Positions 24,404-35,533 of a DNA stretch of 64,000 bases are shown one piece after another (positions within the stretch are counted from its first letter, which is position 1; every line of letters starts with the position of its first letter). This DNA comes from Lepidodermella squamata. Its lineage: Eukaryota; Gastrotricha. Under the pieces are notes generated by a model, which worked only from the letters and a program-made list of their open reading frames with translations, searched no databases and was not told the DNA's origin. The translations under genes were made by a program, and so were the position numbers. The stretch is taken from assembly GCA_047495785.1 (NCBI GenBank), contig JBLDXI010000017.1:1364001-1428000 (forward strand), written 5' to 3'.

Positions 24404-25978
24404 TTATTGGTCGAATTCGCCTTTTTGGCCTCGGAATTTCTTGTGCCCTGTCGCATCCTTGTGCTTTCGAAGCATCCATTTCGTCGATACAACAGCGCCG
24501 CACATGCGACCAGTGCCGGGAATAATGAAATCGCAGACGAAGGTTGAGCCAGACGCAGCAGCTTCTTCATTCACCTCAAAGCCGGGCGGTGGGTTGATCG
24601 CAGGATCTACGATCCGTTTCATGGATCGAGGGGGCGACATGATGCCAGGCATGCCGGATGGCAACTTCGGCACAGTTATATTTGGCTGGCAAAGAGGGCA
24701 GCACCAGTCGCCGTCGGGTATCCTTTCGATACCAATGCAGTAGGAATGAAAACCGCGATCACAGATATCGCAGAAGAGAAGAGAAGCCTCGTTTTTCGCA
24801 AGATTGCACTGCAAACAGCGTTTGCAATCAAAGCATTGCCAGTCGTACGAGCGCACGATTTTTAGCATGTGACGGAATAAATCGAAGCAAGTTATATGGG
24901 CGGTCTTTTTACAACGCGCGCACGTAAGAAATGTATCGGCTTCATCGTTCATGCCGCATCGCTCGCAGGCATTCGGCTCGTTACCAGAAGGCGCGTCGAT
25001 TTCACGCACTTTCTCGTTCTCCTCAAGCAGCTTTCGGATATCGTCATCGTCACTACCAAGCTCAAGTTCATCGCCATCAGGTGGTTCAGATAATAATTCG
25101 TCGATACTCGATCCACTGCCGATTGAGCCAGGAGATCGAGGAAATAAGATGGTTTCAGTGTCAGGATGAGGAATCAAGGCTGTTCCGATAGGCAAGCTTC
25201 GAAGTTGAGAATCGGTATAATAAGGCACAGATGAGGTGTACTGCCCTGGAAGAACTGCGACTGGGTACGGGTCAGGACAGCGCCATTCGATATCACCAGT
25301 AATGTGGTCAAATTCTAGCTTATGCTTTCGAGGAACTTGGATTGTGTACGTTTGCAGATCCATTGAATATTTGCGACTTTCTAACCTATCCCGCATCAAC
25401 TCGGCGTTGTACTTGTGGCAAGAGGTCATCGCTTTCTTGAACATTTGCTTGAGCCGACCTTGATCGGTGATTTTAATCGGTTCATATGTCGGCATTTGCT
25501 CCTTTTTCAATTTTGACATTCTCGCAGCTTCACGCCGTTGAAATACTGCTACAACTTCTTTGTACTTTTCTGGATAATTGTTCTGCAGCAGGTCTAATAT
25601 TTCTTCACTTTTCACCGCGGTGAGACCAAGGTCACACATGGCTCTTGACACCAAGCCTTCTTGAATGAAATAAAGTCGCTCTTCGATAGAGCAGGTGTGA
25701 CGATAGATGTCGGGAAACTTTCGTTTGAAGGACAATACGTCGAGATATTTAGCGATTTGTTCCTGAAGCATGAACGTTTCAGGCTCTGATTCAACATTAT
25801 CGTCAACGGGCCATCGATATTCTACCAAATCTTCTGCAGTAACAGGAGCAGATAAGTCATCAAGTCCTCCTCGTTCCCTTCTTTTGGGCGCAACTTCAGA
25901 AGGGGGATCAGCCGCGGCATTGCTAGGCGGATCATCAGAGGGCTCTGGGGGTTTCAATTCTGCCGTATCGACAGACAT
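24404..25978 (-). CDS. PHF10: PHF10/BAF45a-type PBAF subunit (SAY domain, double PHD)
   Basis: A single-exon frame of 524 residues. I chose the ATG at 25978 because an upstream in-frame ATG (26029) precedes a strong acceptor (TCTGCTTTCATAG, ending 25999), so it is probably intronic. Residues about 50-265 match the SAY region of PHF10/SAYP (EYRWP, FMLQEQIAKYL, SFKRKFPD, LGLTAVKSEEILDLL, DLQTYTIQVP, YPVAVLPGQ). Two PHD fingers follow at about 338-386 and 388-430 (CDICDRGFHSYC). This family is a PBAF SWI/SNF subunit that reads acetylated or modified histone H3 in the nucleus. Unusually, after the fingers comes a tail with C-x9-C-x12-H-x5-H spacing (about 482-511), resembling a C2H2 finger. The gene is divergently arranged with DNAL1. 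Confidence 0.92.
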   Translation of the reverse strand: MSVDTAELKPPEPSDDPPSNAAADPPSEVAPKRRERGGLDDLSAPVTAEDLVEYRWPVDDNVESEPETFMLQEQIAKYLDVLSFKRKFPDIYRHTCSIEERLYFIQEGLVSRAMCDLGLTAVKSEEILDLLQNNYPEKYKEVVAVFQRREAARMSKLKKEQMPTYEPIKITDQGRLKQMFKKAMTSCHKYNAELMRDRLESRKYSMDLQTYTIQVPRKHKLEFDHITGDIEWRCPDPYPVAVLPGQYTSSVPYYTDSQLRSLPIGTALIPHPDTETILFPRSPGSIGSGSSIDELLSEPPDGDELELGSDDDDIRKLLEENEKVREIDAPSGNEPNACERCGMNDEADTFLTCARCKKTAHITCFDLFRHMLKIVRSYDWQCFDCKRCLQCNLAKNEASLLFCDICDRGFHSYCIGIERIPDGDWCCPLCQPNITVPKLPSGMPGIMSPPRSMKRIVDPAINPPPGFEVNEEAAASGSTFVCDFIIPGTGRMCGAVVSTKWMLRKHKDATGHKKFRGQKGEFDQ

Positions 25979-26911
25979 TGTTTTATCAGAATAATGCCCT
26001 ATGAAAGCAGATAAAAAATATATGCTCATAATTGAGTTGATAACGAGGGAGTGTTCAAAATTAGAAGAACATTAATGACTACATGACTATGAACTGGAGC
26101 TAAGCACATCGCTGATGATGATTCTGATATGAAGTATTTATGATGTAATCTCAGAATGCACGAGTTTTGTGCACCGCGTCCTTGAAATCACGAGTGACAT
26201 CAGTACTCGAAACAAATCGGCATACTGAAATAAAGCGATAAATATGAACTGGGATAAGGACTATACACCGTAAGCCGACAGTCCATGCACTTGTAATTTT
26301 AAATTAAGTTTGACGCCAATTAAAAACTTGAGAATCCCTCCTATCGCCGATCCAAAAAACGCCAGAGAAGTTCTGGAGAGGGCATGAGAGGGCATGCGCG
26401 ATGCAAAGCGGATCATACAGTGGACAAGAAACATATCACAGAATAAGGCAACAGCTAACAGCTAACAGCTGGCCCTCTGCCCTCATCTACACATGAACTT
26501 TCTGAGTTTCTCGACGAAGCAAGAAGCCGGCCGACGGAAAGCGCTCGACGCGAAAAAAATTTCGCCGCTCCCGCTTTGAAAATCGGCTTTGAATTTATAT
26601 TTTAGTAAAGTTGTGGCAATAAATTTAAAATTATTATTAATTATATTAATTGTAATTTTATTTTTATGTTGCTAGGTAACAGCGTGTTCTGCTGCCTCGC
26701 GTTAGGCCGGTTTGGCCGAATATCGCGAATGGAAGTGTTGAGTGTTAAATGTTTATGACGTAACTTTCGCATTATGGCTCGCGCAAACTTAAATGATATT
26801 TTCTAAGCCCTATGGTTGGTATCAGGAAAAAATGTTTTGTTTCATCGCATTCTGCCTTTTAGGTCCATATAAATTGCATCTTTTTACTTGTGATTAAACT
26901 CCTGCATCATC
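25979..26911. promoter_or_regulatory. Divergent promoter interval PHF10 / DNAL1
   Basis: 933 nt lie between the two start codons and must hold both promoters and the inferred 5'-UTR intron of PHF10 (acceptor ending 25999). No clear TATA box stands out near either gene. The interval includes a strongly AT-rich core at 26590-26660. Confidence 0.45.
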
Positions 26912-28480
26912 ATGGTGAGTTTTGCGTTGATTTTTGCATTTTCAAGCATCTAATAAACTGGTATTATTAATTAGTCAAAAGGAATGACAATAAAAGAAGC
27001 CCTCCAGAAGTGGGAGGAAAAAACACAGCAGAAAGCTTCTGAAGCTAAAGAAGTTCGTTTGTACGGTGAAATTCCGCCAATCGAAAAGATGGATGCTTCT
27101 CTCTCGACGCTTACAGCTTGCGAGTATGATGGGAAATTGAAAAGATACATGCTTCTAAAACCTCTATTTTTCAGGAAATTATCGCTGTCGACAAATAATA
27201 TCGAGAAGATTACTAATCTCAACGGCCTCAGTAAGTCATTTGCATTTAGTTCATGTTGTTATCATAAATCAAGCCTATGAAGCGGCATCCTGCTCTCTTT
27301 CGGTATCAGTGTTAGAGTATGCATAATGTGACGTGGCAATCAATTTGGGTGCTTTCTTTTTTGAGCATAAAATGCGACAACGGGTGCGCATCAGCTGGCG
27401 CAGTACTTGTTCTATACATGGAAATAGAAAGTACCCTAACCGCTTGCCAGGTCTAAATTTTTGCGCGCTTGAACGTCTATGTACAAACAGATCAGTCAGA
27501 AAACTGCAAATACGACAATTGTAGTCTGTATCGTGAATCAAAAACCACGGTCCCTAAATTTTATCAAGGTAGGGCGGAAATGCACTAAATTCGAAAGAAA
27601 TACGGTTAACCTTAGCCTCGAATTCTAGCCTCGAATTCTAGCCTCGAATTCTAGATGACTCTAGATAACAGTGCATATGAACTAATTATTGCAATATGAT
27701 TGTTTATCGCGCGCCTCGCAATTGAGATTTGATTTAGATTTAAGTTTTTCGCTCAATTTAGATTTGTCACCTAATTCTACCGAAAATTTCCAGAAATACA
27801 GCGAGAATATACCATTCTGAATGAACATTGTTCCAGGCTTAAACAAATTTTGAATTACTTGACTCCCCTTTCTTCTGTGGGGCTATTTCTCCCCACTAGC
27901 CAAATAGTAGCAAGCTACGCAGTTAGATAGTCGATACATAAATACCTAAAACTTACAAAATGGTTAGCTATGCCGTTATGCATTCCGGCTATTTTTCTTT
28001 CCTCATAAGTGCTTTTCAGTCCAAGTACAACCTGTACCTTGATATTTTTCCAGAAAATTTGAAAATTCTATCGCTCGGGAGAAACAATATCAAGAGCTTG
28101 AGCGGATTGGAGGCAGTATCGGAAACACTTGAAGAACTGTGGATATCTTACAATTTCATTGAAAAATTGAAAGGCATTCACGTTCTGAAGCGCCTCAAAG
28201 TTTTGTACATTTCGAACAACTTGGTCAAAGAATGGGCCGAATTCACCAGATTGGTAAGTCGTAACCCCTGCAAAACATTTTTCATGACATCACTTTATCG
28301 TATTTTCACCAGGCTGAACTGCCTTCATTGGAAGACCTAGTCTTTGTCGGCAATCCGCTACAAGAGAATACTCCTGAATGGGAAAAAACCGCGCCACAAA
28401 AGTTGCCTAAACTGAAGAAACTCGACGGTGTTCCTGTCATCCGCGAGGACGAGAAGGGCGGTGCAGAAGAAGATAGTTAA
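26912..28480 (+). CDS. DNAL1: Dynein axonemal light chain 1 (leucine-rich repeat protein)
   Basis: Exons: 26912..26914, 26975..27123, 27175..27230, 28054..28253 and 28313..28480. They join to 191 residues (human 190). The protein tracks human DNAL1 almost end to end: [87 protein letters not shown], then an acidic tail. DNAL1 is the LRR light chain that binds the outer-arm dynein gamma heavy-chain motor and regulates ciliary or flagellar beating. Notably, exon 1 contributes only the start codon (ATG|GTGAGT). The third intron (823 nt) is much longer than the others and holds a small tandem repeat. Confidence 0.96.
27614..27652. repeat. 13-bp tandem repeat, three perfect copies
   Basis: AGCCTCGAATTCT is repeated three times head to tail inside the third DNAL1 intron. 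Confidence 0.9.
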
Positions 28481-29261
28481 ATGTCCTGCAGAAATACTCT
28501 CCATTTAGCTTGTTCACTTATTTCCAAAGATAGCTTGATCTCAAATGAGTAAATGAAACTCTGCAACATTGCTGTTGACAAAATAATAAACACACGTTTC
28601 GTTGTTTCAAAGATTTATTATGACACAAGTTTCCGACATATTCAATATTTTTTTTAACAAAGTCGTGTTTTTCAAATATTTGTCATTTGCATATAATAAT
28701 CATGGATAATATGGTATTTACACTTGGACAAGAATATGGCGATCATTTGACAACACTTTGCATCGATTCAAACTGCCAGAGTGATGATGAGGCAAACAGG
28801 TAGCAATATAAAAAGAAGGCAGCACATATTTTTTGCTCGTTTCAAAAACAACGGAACATTCCTTCGCAACAAAGCATGATGACGGGCAATAATCTGAAGT
28901 TAACGATAGTTGAATATTAAAAAAGCACAAGAGCGCGTCAAGCTAACGACCCGAGGGCGAATAATACGATTGTTGACTGTCTCGTGGCATCTCTTCTCTA
29001 ATTGCAACATTAACATTAAAGGCCGGCTTGGTTAGCGAAAAAAAGATAAGATTGCGATAATACGATGATACAGTGCATAATACGCTTGGCTTTTTTTTTA
29101 CACAAATAACATTTTTTCGTCGATTTTTCCCAAAAATTTTAAATAAATTTGACGTTGTAATATCTGAGAAGAAGAAAAATCACCAGCCAAAATTTGGAGA
29201 GAGAGAACATCAAACGATTTGATTATACTTTTTCATAAAAACTGGGACGGTTTCGGTTGAA
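28481..29261. terminator. Convergent 3' region of DNAL1 and eve
   Basis: DNAL1 has an AATAAA at 28585-28590, about 105 nt after its stop. The eve transcript must end in the same interval from the other side; a minus-strand AATAA(A/T)-type signal near 28613 is the best candidate, so the two 3' UTRs may nearly abut or overlap. No coding sequence is seen. Confidence 0.4.
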
Positions 29262-32200
29262 TTACTTGGCGAAGAGTGCTGCTTGAAGGCTTTGAAGCGA
29301 ATTTTGGAAAACGCCAAACGCTGCCGGAGAATTGGCGCCGTTGCCGCCGTTTTGTTGCGCAACCGCAGCGGCAGCCGCTAGTGACGATAGCAGAGGATTG
29401 CCGCCGGCCGAAGTGGGCGTTGTGAGAAGGCCCGCGAAAGGTGTAGATTGCGCGACGAGGTGAGAAAAGCCGGGCGCCGGGCCTTGCGGGCTGTTGCTCG
29501 CTGAACTTGTTGATTGTTGTGGCGAAACGAGGCCCGGGGTCGGGAAGGCTGCGTTGCCCTGGCCGATTTGACGCGCCAGCTCTTCCCAAATAGCTGATTG
29601 CTGTTGCTGTTGTTGCTGCTCTTCGAACGCGGCTTGATTTTGCATCTTCTGCTTCAGCGCCATGGCGAGGAGGAGATTCGGGTCGAACTGACCGAGTGAT
29701 TGTTGCGAGAGAAGCGAAGCCGCGGCCATGTTCAGAGCCGCTTGATCGGGAGATTCAGAATCGACTGACGAAAGCTGGCCGTAGTTATCAGCCTATAAAA
29801 TAGTAAGAAATTAGAAAATTGCATGAAAAAGTAATTTTTGATAATTTACCTGGCTATTAGGACGAGCTTTCTTTGAGCTCGGAGTTTCGGAATTGCCGTG
29901 AACTGGTGGGGTTTGACTTTGCAGCTGTTCGAAGCCTGACTGGGGAGCTGCGCGTTTTACGGCCTGCTTCTTCTGAGGCGCCTTCTGATCGCTGAGAATC
30001 GAGTCGATATCGAGAGGGCGTTTACGAACAGCGGGTGCTGATGACGAGCACGGGGTGGATGAACGTTGTTCGGCGGCGTCTTGGTCGGAAACGCTGAGAT
30101 CTTCCGAGGAAGCGACGCTCTGGTCATCGGGCGAGGAGCTCATCGGGTTGAAACCGGGCAGACCGGCGGCGCCCAAGCTGGCGAGGGCCGATAACTGCTC
30201 GGGGGTCATGGTGCTGAGAAACGAGGCGGCAGGCGGCATTGGGGCGCCGAGGCCAACCTGTCCGGGCATCATACCAGGTGCCTGCGGAAATTGACGACCT
30301 ATTATAACAAAAATTAGAAAAAATTCAAAAATTATTTTAATATTAACAAACCTGAAGGATTAGCAGCTGCAGCAATTGCTGAGAGATAGGCGTAAAACTG
30401 GGGGTTAGCGTACGGCCAGGTGAGGGCCATGCGTTGACGCTTGTCCTTCATGCGTCGGTTCTGGTACCAGACCTTGATAGTCGACTCGGTGAGGCCAAGC
30501 TGGGCGGCTAGTTCGCAGCGACGAGGCCGTGAAACGTAGTTCTCTCGGCTGAATTCAGCCTCGAGGCGCACGAGTTGTTCGCGGGTGAAGGCTGTACGGT
30601 AGCGCCTAATCGAATCTTCGTTGTTCGCGGCACTGCTAGACGAGCCGTTTCGGTTAGAATTCGCCGAAGACGAACCAGATCGTTGGCTGTTTTTCGATTC
30701 CATGTTAAGCTGCTCGGGCATTGAAGTCGTTGTTGTTGTTGATTTAGAGTTAACAACTAAAGTCAGAGAATGATAATTTCTGAGAAATGGTTTTAAGGAA
30801 GTGATCAGGTAGGGATATATTTAAGCTAAATGAGGCGGAAATTAAAATGCGATCTACTTGAGACGACGATATCGCGCGCGGGCCCCGCTGTCGAGAGGCC
30901 GCAAAAACCGGCGCTATAACGACGTGCTAATGTCGTCGCTGTCACGCACTGATCGGAGGAACTGCGAAGGCCTGTGTTGTTGGCGGTGCCGCCGCAGCTG
31001 CGCACGCACGTTGACAAAAGGCGCGACTTTGCGTGTAATTTGCACCGAGTCGCGAGTCGTTCTGCAGCTCGAGGTAGCTCGAGATCAAAGAGCGCGCGCG
31101 CTCGCACGTTTTCGCAATATACATCCACCACAAGTACCAAAGGTTCGCAAATGACCCACAAATATATATTTATCGCATATAACGACAAATGATGACGTAA
31201 ATTACGCATGTGTTAAGGTAGATTCGAGTAGAAATTCCGCCAGATTTATTGCAACGCAACGGCTCGCGTGAAATCGAGCCATTATTTTAGCACATTCTTC
31301 CGAACACTCACGGCGCGCACGGCATCAAAGGCACTGACAGTGACCAAAGACACATCGTAAATACCGCCAATGAACTTTATGAGCTGGTCGTGATCGAAAC
31401 ACAATAGTCGGCACCTTTGCGGTACCATTATAAAATGATAACATTCTAACGCCTTGGAATTAGGTCGCATAAAACAGCTCGCAGATGCCTTAAAACTGTG
31501 ATAAAAATTATTATCTGCGATAGAGATCGCAAATTTTTACCTATGAAACGAAACTATATATAGTAGCGCATACTTGGAACCGGCTGGGAATGTGTTGAAA
31601 TCAAGTAGTAACGAGCGCGATTAAGATATACTAAAAGATTGCGTGGTCGATACATCTGCCCGGCGATTTTTGACTGCACGCAATCGCAATAAAGCCAGGG
31701 TGTGATAAATTGCCGGGGCCTTGGATCGTTTTTAACACATTGCGCAATTTTGATATATCTACGCCGGCTATTATCGTCATTATAATAATAAAGACTCAGA
31801 TAATCGCGCTGGATAAGGGCTAAACTATGGAGTCAAAACAGCTTATTCGGTGGTAACCTCAAGTGCCAAGTCAGTAGGAGGGTGTCTGACGCTAAATAAT
31901 ATAATTTCGACATCTGTTAGGATCAATTTCGAACGCGCACCGTGGGGCCGATCATTAATAATTTTTGCGATATCAGCAAAATGTTATTGGCGCGCTAATA
32001 AAGGACGCGCACTATTTCGCGCGAGGAGCGTACGGTTAATTTGCGCTTATGATTATTGCACCCTTCAGCACATCCGCACCGATTATGCCACCCGTGGGAG
32101 ATACAACGTTGCGAAAACCTAATCAACTCGTCATGATTTTCGATCGCGCTAAGCAATTACGCGGCACAGCAAGCGTCGAATCGCTCAATTTCTTACCGTC

Positions 32201-32596
32201 ACTTCTTCCTGAGATTATTATTGCTACACTTCCTGTGTTCAGGTACCGATGATGATCATCGGGGAGCAGTGCGCGCGCTGATCGAAAAACGCAACTTTTT
32301 ATTACGCGGGAACAAATTGCGCGCGCGCACACATAGCGCGCAAGGCACCGCCTCAAATTATCCGAGGCGTTGTAAATAAAAATCGCACCATAAAAAAGCG
32401 CGCTCAAGTAATTCGTTACGTGTTTACCTTTGGCCGCAGCGTTATTTTTCATCGGTTTGCTAGTATCACTCGCGTTGTTGTTGTTCGAGGTGTAACTCGA
32501 TTGGCTGGTGCCTACCGAGTTCTGTTCCAGCGCTGCAGATGATTGCCACAAATTTGACGCGGATAAAAACGCAGAGACGTCAAATCTTTGCTCCAT
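29262..32596 (-). CDS. eve: Even-skipped homeodomain transcription factor
   Basis: Exons: 32428..32596, 30352..30756, 29850..30298 and 29262..29792. All junctions agree in phase and give 517 residues. The homeodomain (residues 106-165) reads [12 protein letters not shown]...[16 protein letters not shown] and continues after helix 3 with [16 protein letters not shown], the Even-skipped/Evx signature. Eve is a nuclear repressor acting in segmentation and neural patterning. Residue 49 of the homeodomain is Tyr (KVWYQNRR) instead of the nearly invariant Phe. The C-terminal part is Ala/Gln/Pro-rich with a Lys-rich patch ([10 protein letters not shown]). It ends LFAK and lacks an obvious Groucho-binding LFKPY motif. 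Exon 1 was assigned by its phase-1 donor (GCCAAAG|GTAAAC) and the acceptor CTGACTTTAG upstream of exon 2; shorter models starting inside exon 2 are possible. Confidence 0.93.
30757..32427. promoter_or_regulatory. Long first intron of eve, candidate cis-regulatory DNA
   Basis: This 1671-nt intron is about 20-30 times longer than the typical intron of this window. It is CpG-rich with repeated GCGCGC words (30870-31110, 31930-32040, 32320-32345). These words create spurious open frames but no protein. Long introns of patterning genes commonly hold enhancers; here that role is inferred from size and composition only. Confidence 0.35.
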
Positions 32597-33211
32597 AATT
32601 AATTCAATCAACTAATGAAAAACGTAGCAAGATGATGGGGAATAACGATATGGCGACTAATATACTTTTTTGACGTTTTTTGTTGACTCAATGATACGTA
32701 TCAGTCTGCGGCACTATGATATTATTATGTGAAGTGGTGGTGTTGTTGGTCTGGAAAATTTTAGCGACACTTAGCTATAATTATTGCGAAGTTGAAATGA
32801 CACGGCGATGACACCCTGCAGTTGGCCAATGAGCGCAAAGGTTATATAGTACAATAACGGCGCTTTTATTACCGCAGGTATCAATTTGTAAACACATGTT
32901 GAAATAACTCCAATTATTTTGTAAGTTCTACTAATTCCACTATTATAAAAGGTAACACAAACAAAACAATAACAACAATAACAGCAGCAATTAAACACGA
33001 GTATAATGTTTCGCCGCGATTTTACTATATGCTTTTGCGTTGAAATTTGAATATTAGTCATAATACCTCTTAATATGATCTGCCGTAAGAGGTTGACGCC
33101 ATTATACTTAACTACTTGTTAATAGTATTATCATGACAGGAAAACACGCCGACCGACACGGTGTGATAACGGCTCGTAGTTTTCAATTGCGGCCGCCTTA
33201 ATGGTTTAATC

Positions 33212-33255
<44 letters not shown>

Positions 33256-35533
33256 TTGGCGCTCTCACTTTGCTCTCGTAGAATTATTGTTTTATTAGCA
33301 GCCACAAACCAGTGATGGCGCCAACAACGTGTAATTTACGTTATTAAATGTAATTTATCGCATCATCGCTAATGGGGACCCGAGCGCGCTCTCTGACTAT
33401 TGTAGGGTGACACGAACTTGTGCGCGCGCGCTCATTTTTATTGCTCGCGCGCGCATCGGCTTGGCAACGAGAGAGAAAAAAGTTTAATGTCTGACGCGCA
33501 CCTCCAATTTCAACATTCATCCATCACGTTAATAATCGGCCTTGATGGGCAATTTAGCTCACTTGAAATATGTATATATCAACGTTAAATATTATTAATT
33601 TATAATAGAGCCGCCGCGCTATATGATAAAACGTTGGCTCTGCAGATCATGCGGCTATTAAGTTGAGGTTTTGTTGTTGTTTTTATTTTGTTGTTAATGT
33701 GTAGGTGATACATTTAACGATATAATAAACGCCGCTTTTAACATGCGTGTATCATTATATCAGCGAGCTGAATCTCGCGAACAGGTAAAAAACGCATTAT
33801 GATGGCACCAATTCGCGACTACTATAAGATAATGCGCGTGCGCGGCAATGGCGATGATGAGGCGTAATAGCGCGGCCAGCAACGCGACGAGGCGACAAAT
33901 AAACGGCGCGCTTTTTAATAAAGAAGAGATGGGCTGATAGGTAGTTAGGTAAAATATCTGGCGACAAATTGCCACTCTCAGAAGATAGACGCGCGCGCGC
34001 AATTTTAATGGCTTTTATTACCCCCTATTAGAGGATAAATTACTCGGCTTTATAGATTAAAAGACGTTATTATTAAGATATAAGCCGCTTGGTGACAAAT
34101 TTGACTAATGGCCGTGCCCGAGGATTATCTCTCTAAATTTATAGGTAAAGTATATCGCCGCATTAAAAAGCCCATTATGAAGGTTGAAAAAAGCGGCTAA
34201 ATATCGACATCTCCCTAAAAAAAATAGTTGTGATGTAATCGAGATAACGTGTAACGCCGCGTTTTTTGCCATCTGATAGCTCATTGGTCTGCCTCCAGCC
34301 AATGAGAGGGCGCGCACTATATTTTTATGGGCTGAATCATGATGATACACTTTGGCGCGTTCTTTTCACGCAGAATAATAATCAGTATATGATTTTTCGG
34401 CACGCGTCGACAACGGCTGGTGGCGTATTAAAATCAGAGCGGGGCAATAATATCGACAATAATTTTAATAATTCACCCACCACCAGCTTGGGGAATTTTT
34501 CCGGGCGTAAATTGATTATAATTAAGTTAATGATTTTAACAAAAAGGTGTCAAGCATTCGTGATCGCGTGCATTAACACGTTCGGCACTTGTCGCCGACT
34601 CACTGATATCATGCGTTTTATTGCACGCCATATTTTGAGGCGATGATTTTCAGCAGCGGCAATAAATTACGCGTGAATTATCATCTTTCCTTTTGATGTT
34701 ACACGCAATGATTAACACTGTTAGTATTATTATTATTATCATCGAAGTCTGCTCGCCCCCCACTCGCCTGCCGCTCGCGCCTCAGTTCGCTTGAATTTTC
34801 GAAATTTTATTGCTGAATTATTATTAGTCTCTATTATTATGGCGATAATAATTTTGATATTGATAGAAGCCGCCTCCAATAAAATAATAGGCGTTATATT
34901 ATCGCTTTTATTCACTGTCATAAAAAGTGTCTCAACTTAGTGGCGGCCGACCAGTGCGCGATATCATCTGGTAAAAATCATTAGACCGTATCGCGCGCTA
35001 TAAACTTTGAACGGGTGTTGCAGTTTTACGTTCTCATCGCCAAGGTAGAAGTTTTAGTACACCCTGTGGCTAAATGGCGAGACAAGCGTCTTGCCGGTAT
35101 AATAATTTATTGCTCATAAAACGAGCGTTTCTCACGTGAGCGGAGACCGGACGAAACCAATTACAATCATTTCTTTGAGATGATGGCATCCGAGTCGGCA
35201 TAATATAATGATTGCTGTTTTATAGGCGGTGAACCAGTTTTCGTTCGGAGAAATAAAAACTCGGAAAATATTCAGCACTTGATTCAAGTTTTATTCGTTC
35301 TTGATAGTGTTGGCTAGGTCTACATATTCACTTAGACTAGAATACTTGGTATAAAAAAAGCTGCAGGGCGATTTTTCAAAAATACGTAAATCGAGTAAAT
35401 CATTTTACTGTCATTATCATTTCACGAGGAAATGCACTCCTTTCAATATCGACGTGTACCTATAAGATAAAGGCAATTTCGTTACGTTTCGATTCAATAT
35501 TGAAACAATCTTACCCTCGCGAATCAAATATAT
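32597..35533. other. Upstream non-coding territory of eve
   Basis: About 2.9 kb without a credible exon separates the eve start from the 3' end of the micro-exon gene. It has a (TC)20 microsatellite and alternating CpG-rich (33420-33460) and AT-rich blocks. It must contain the eve promoter and probably distal control elements. Confidence 0.45.
33213..33252. repeat. (TC)20 microsatellite
   Basis: A perfect 40-nt TC/GA dinucleotide run about 620 nt upstream of the eve start codon. It could bind GAGA-type factors, but this is not testable here. Confidence 0.95.

Noticed and set aside
30826-31209. Long open frames on both strands in the eve first intron
   Set aside because: They come from CpG-rich, stop-poor words; they overlap each other on both strands and have no recognisable protein or splice logic.
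33760-35000. Several frames of 60-126 codons upstream of eve
   Set aside because: No conserved residues, no splice partners, and the composition follows GCGCGC and TTATTA words.
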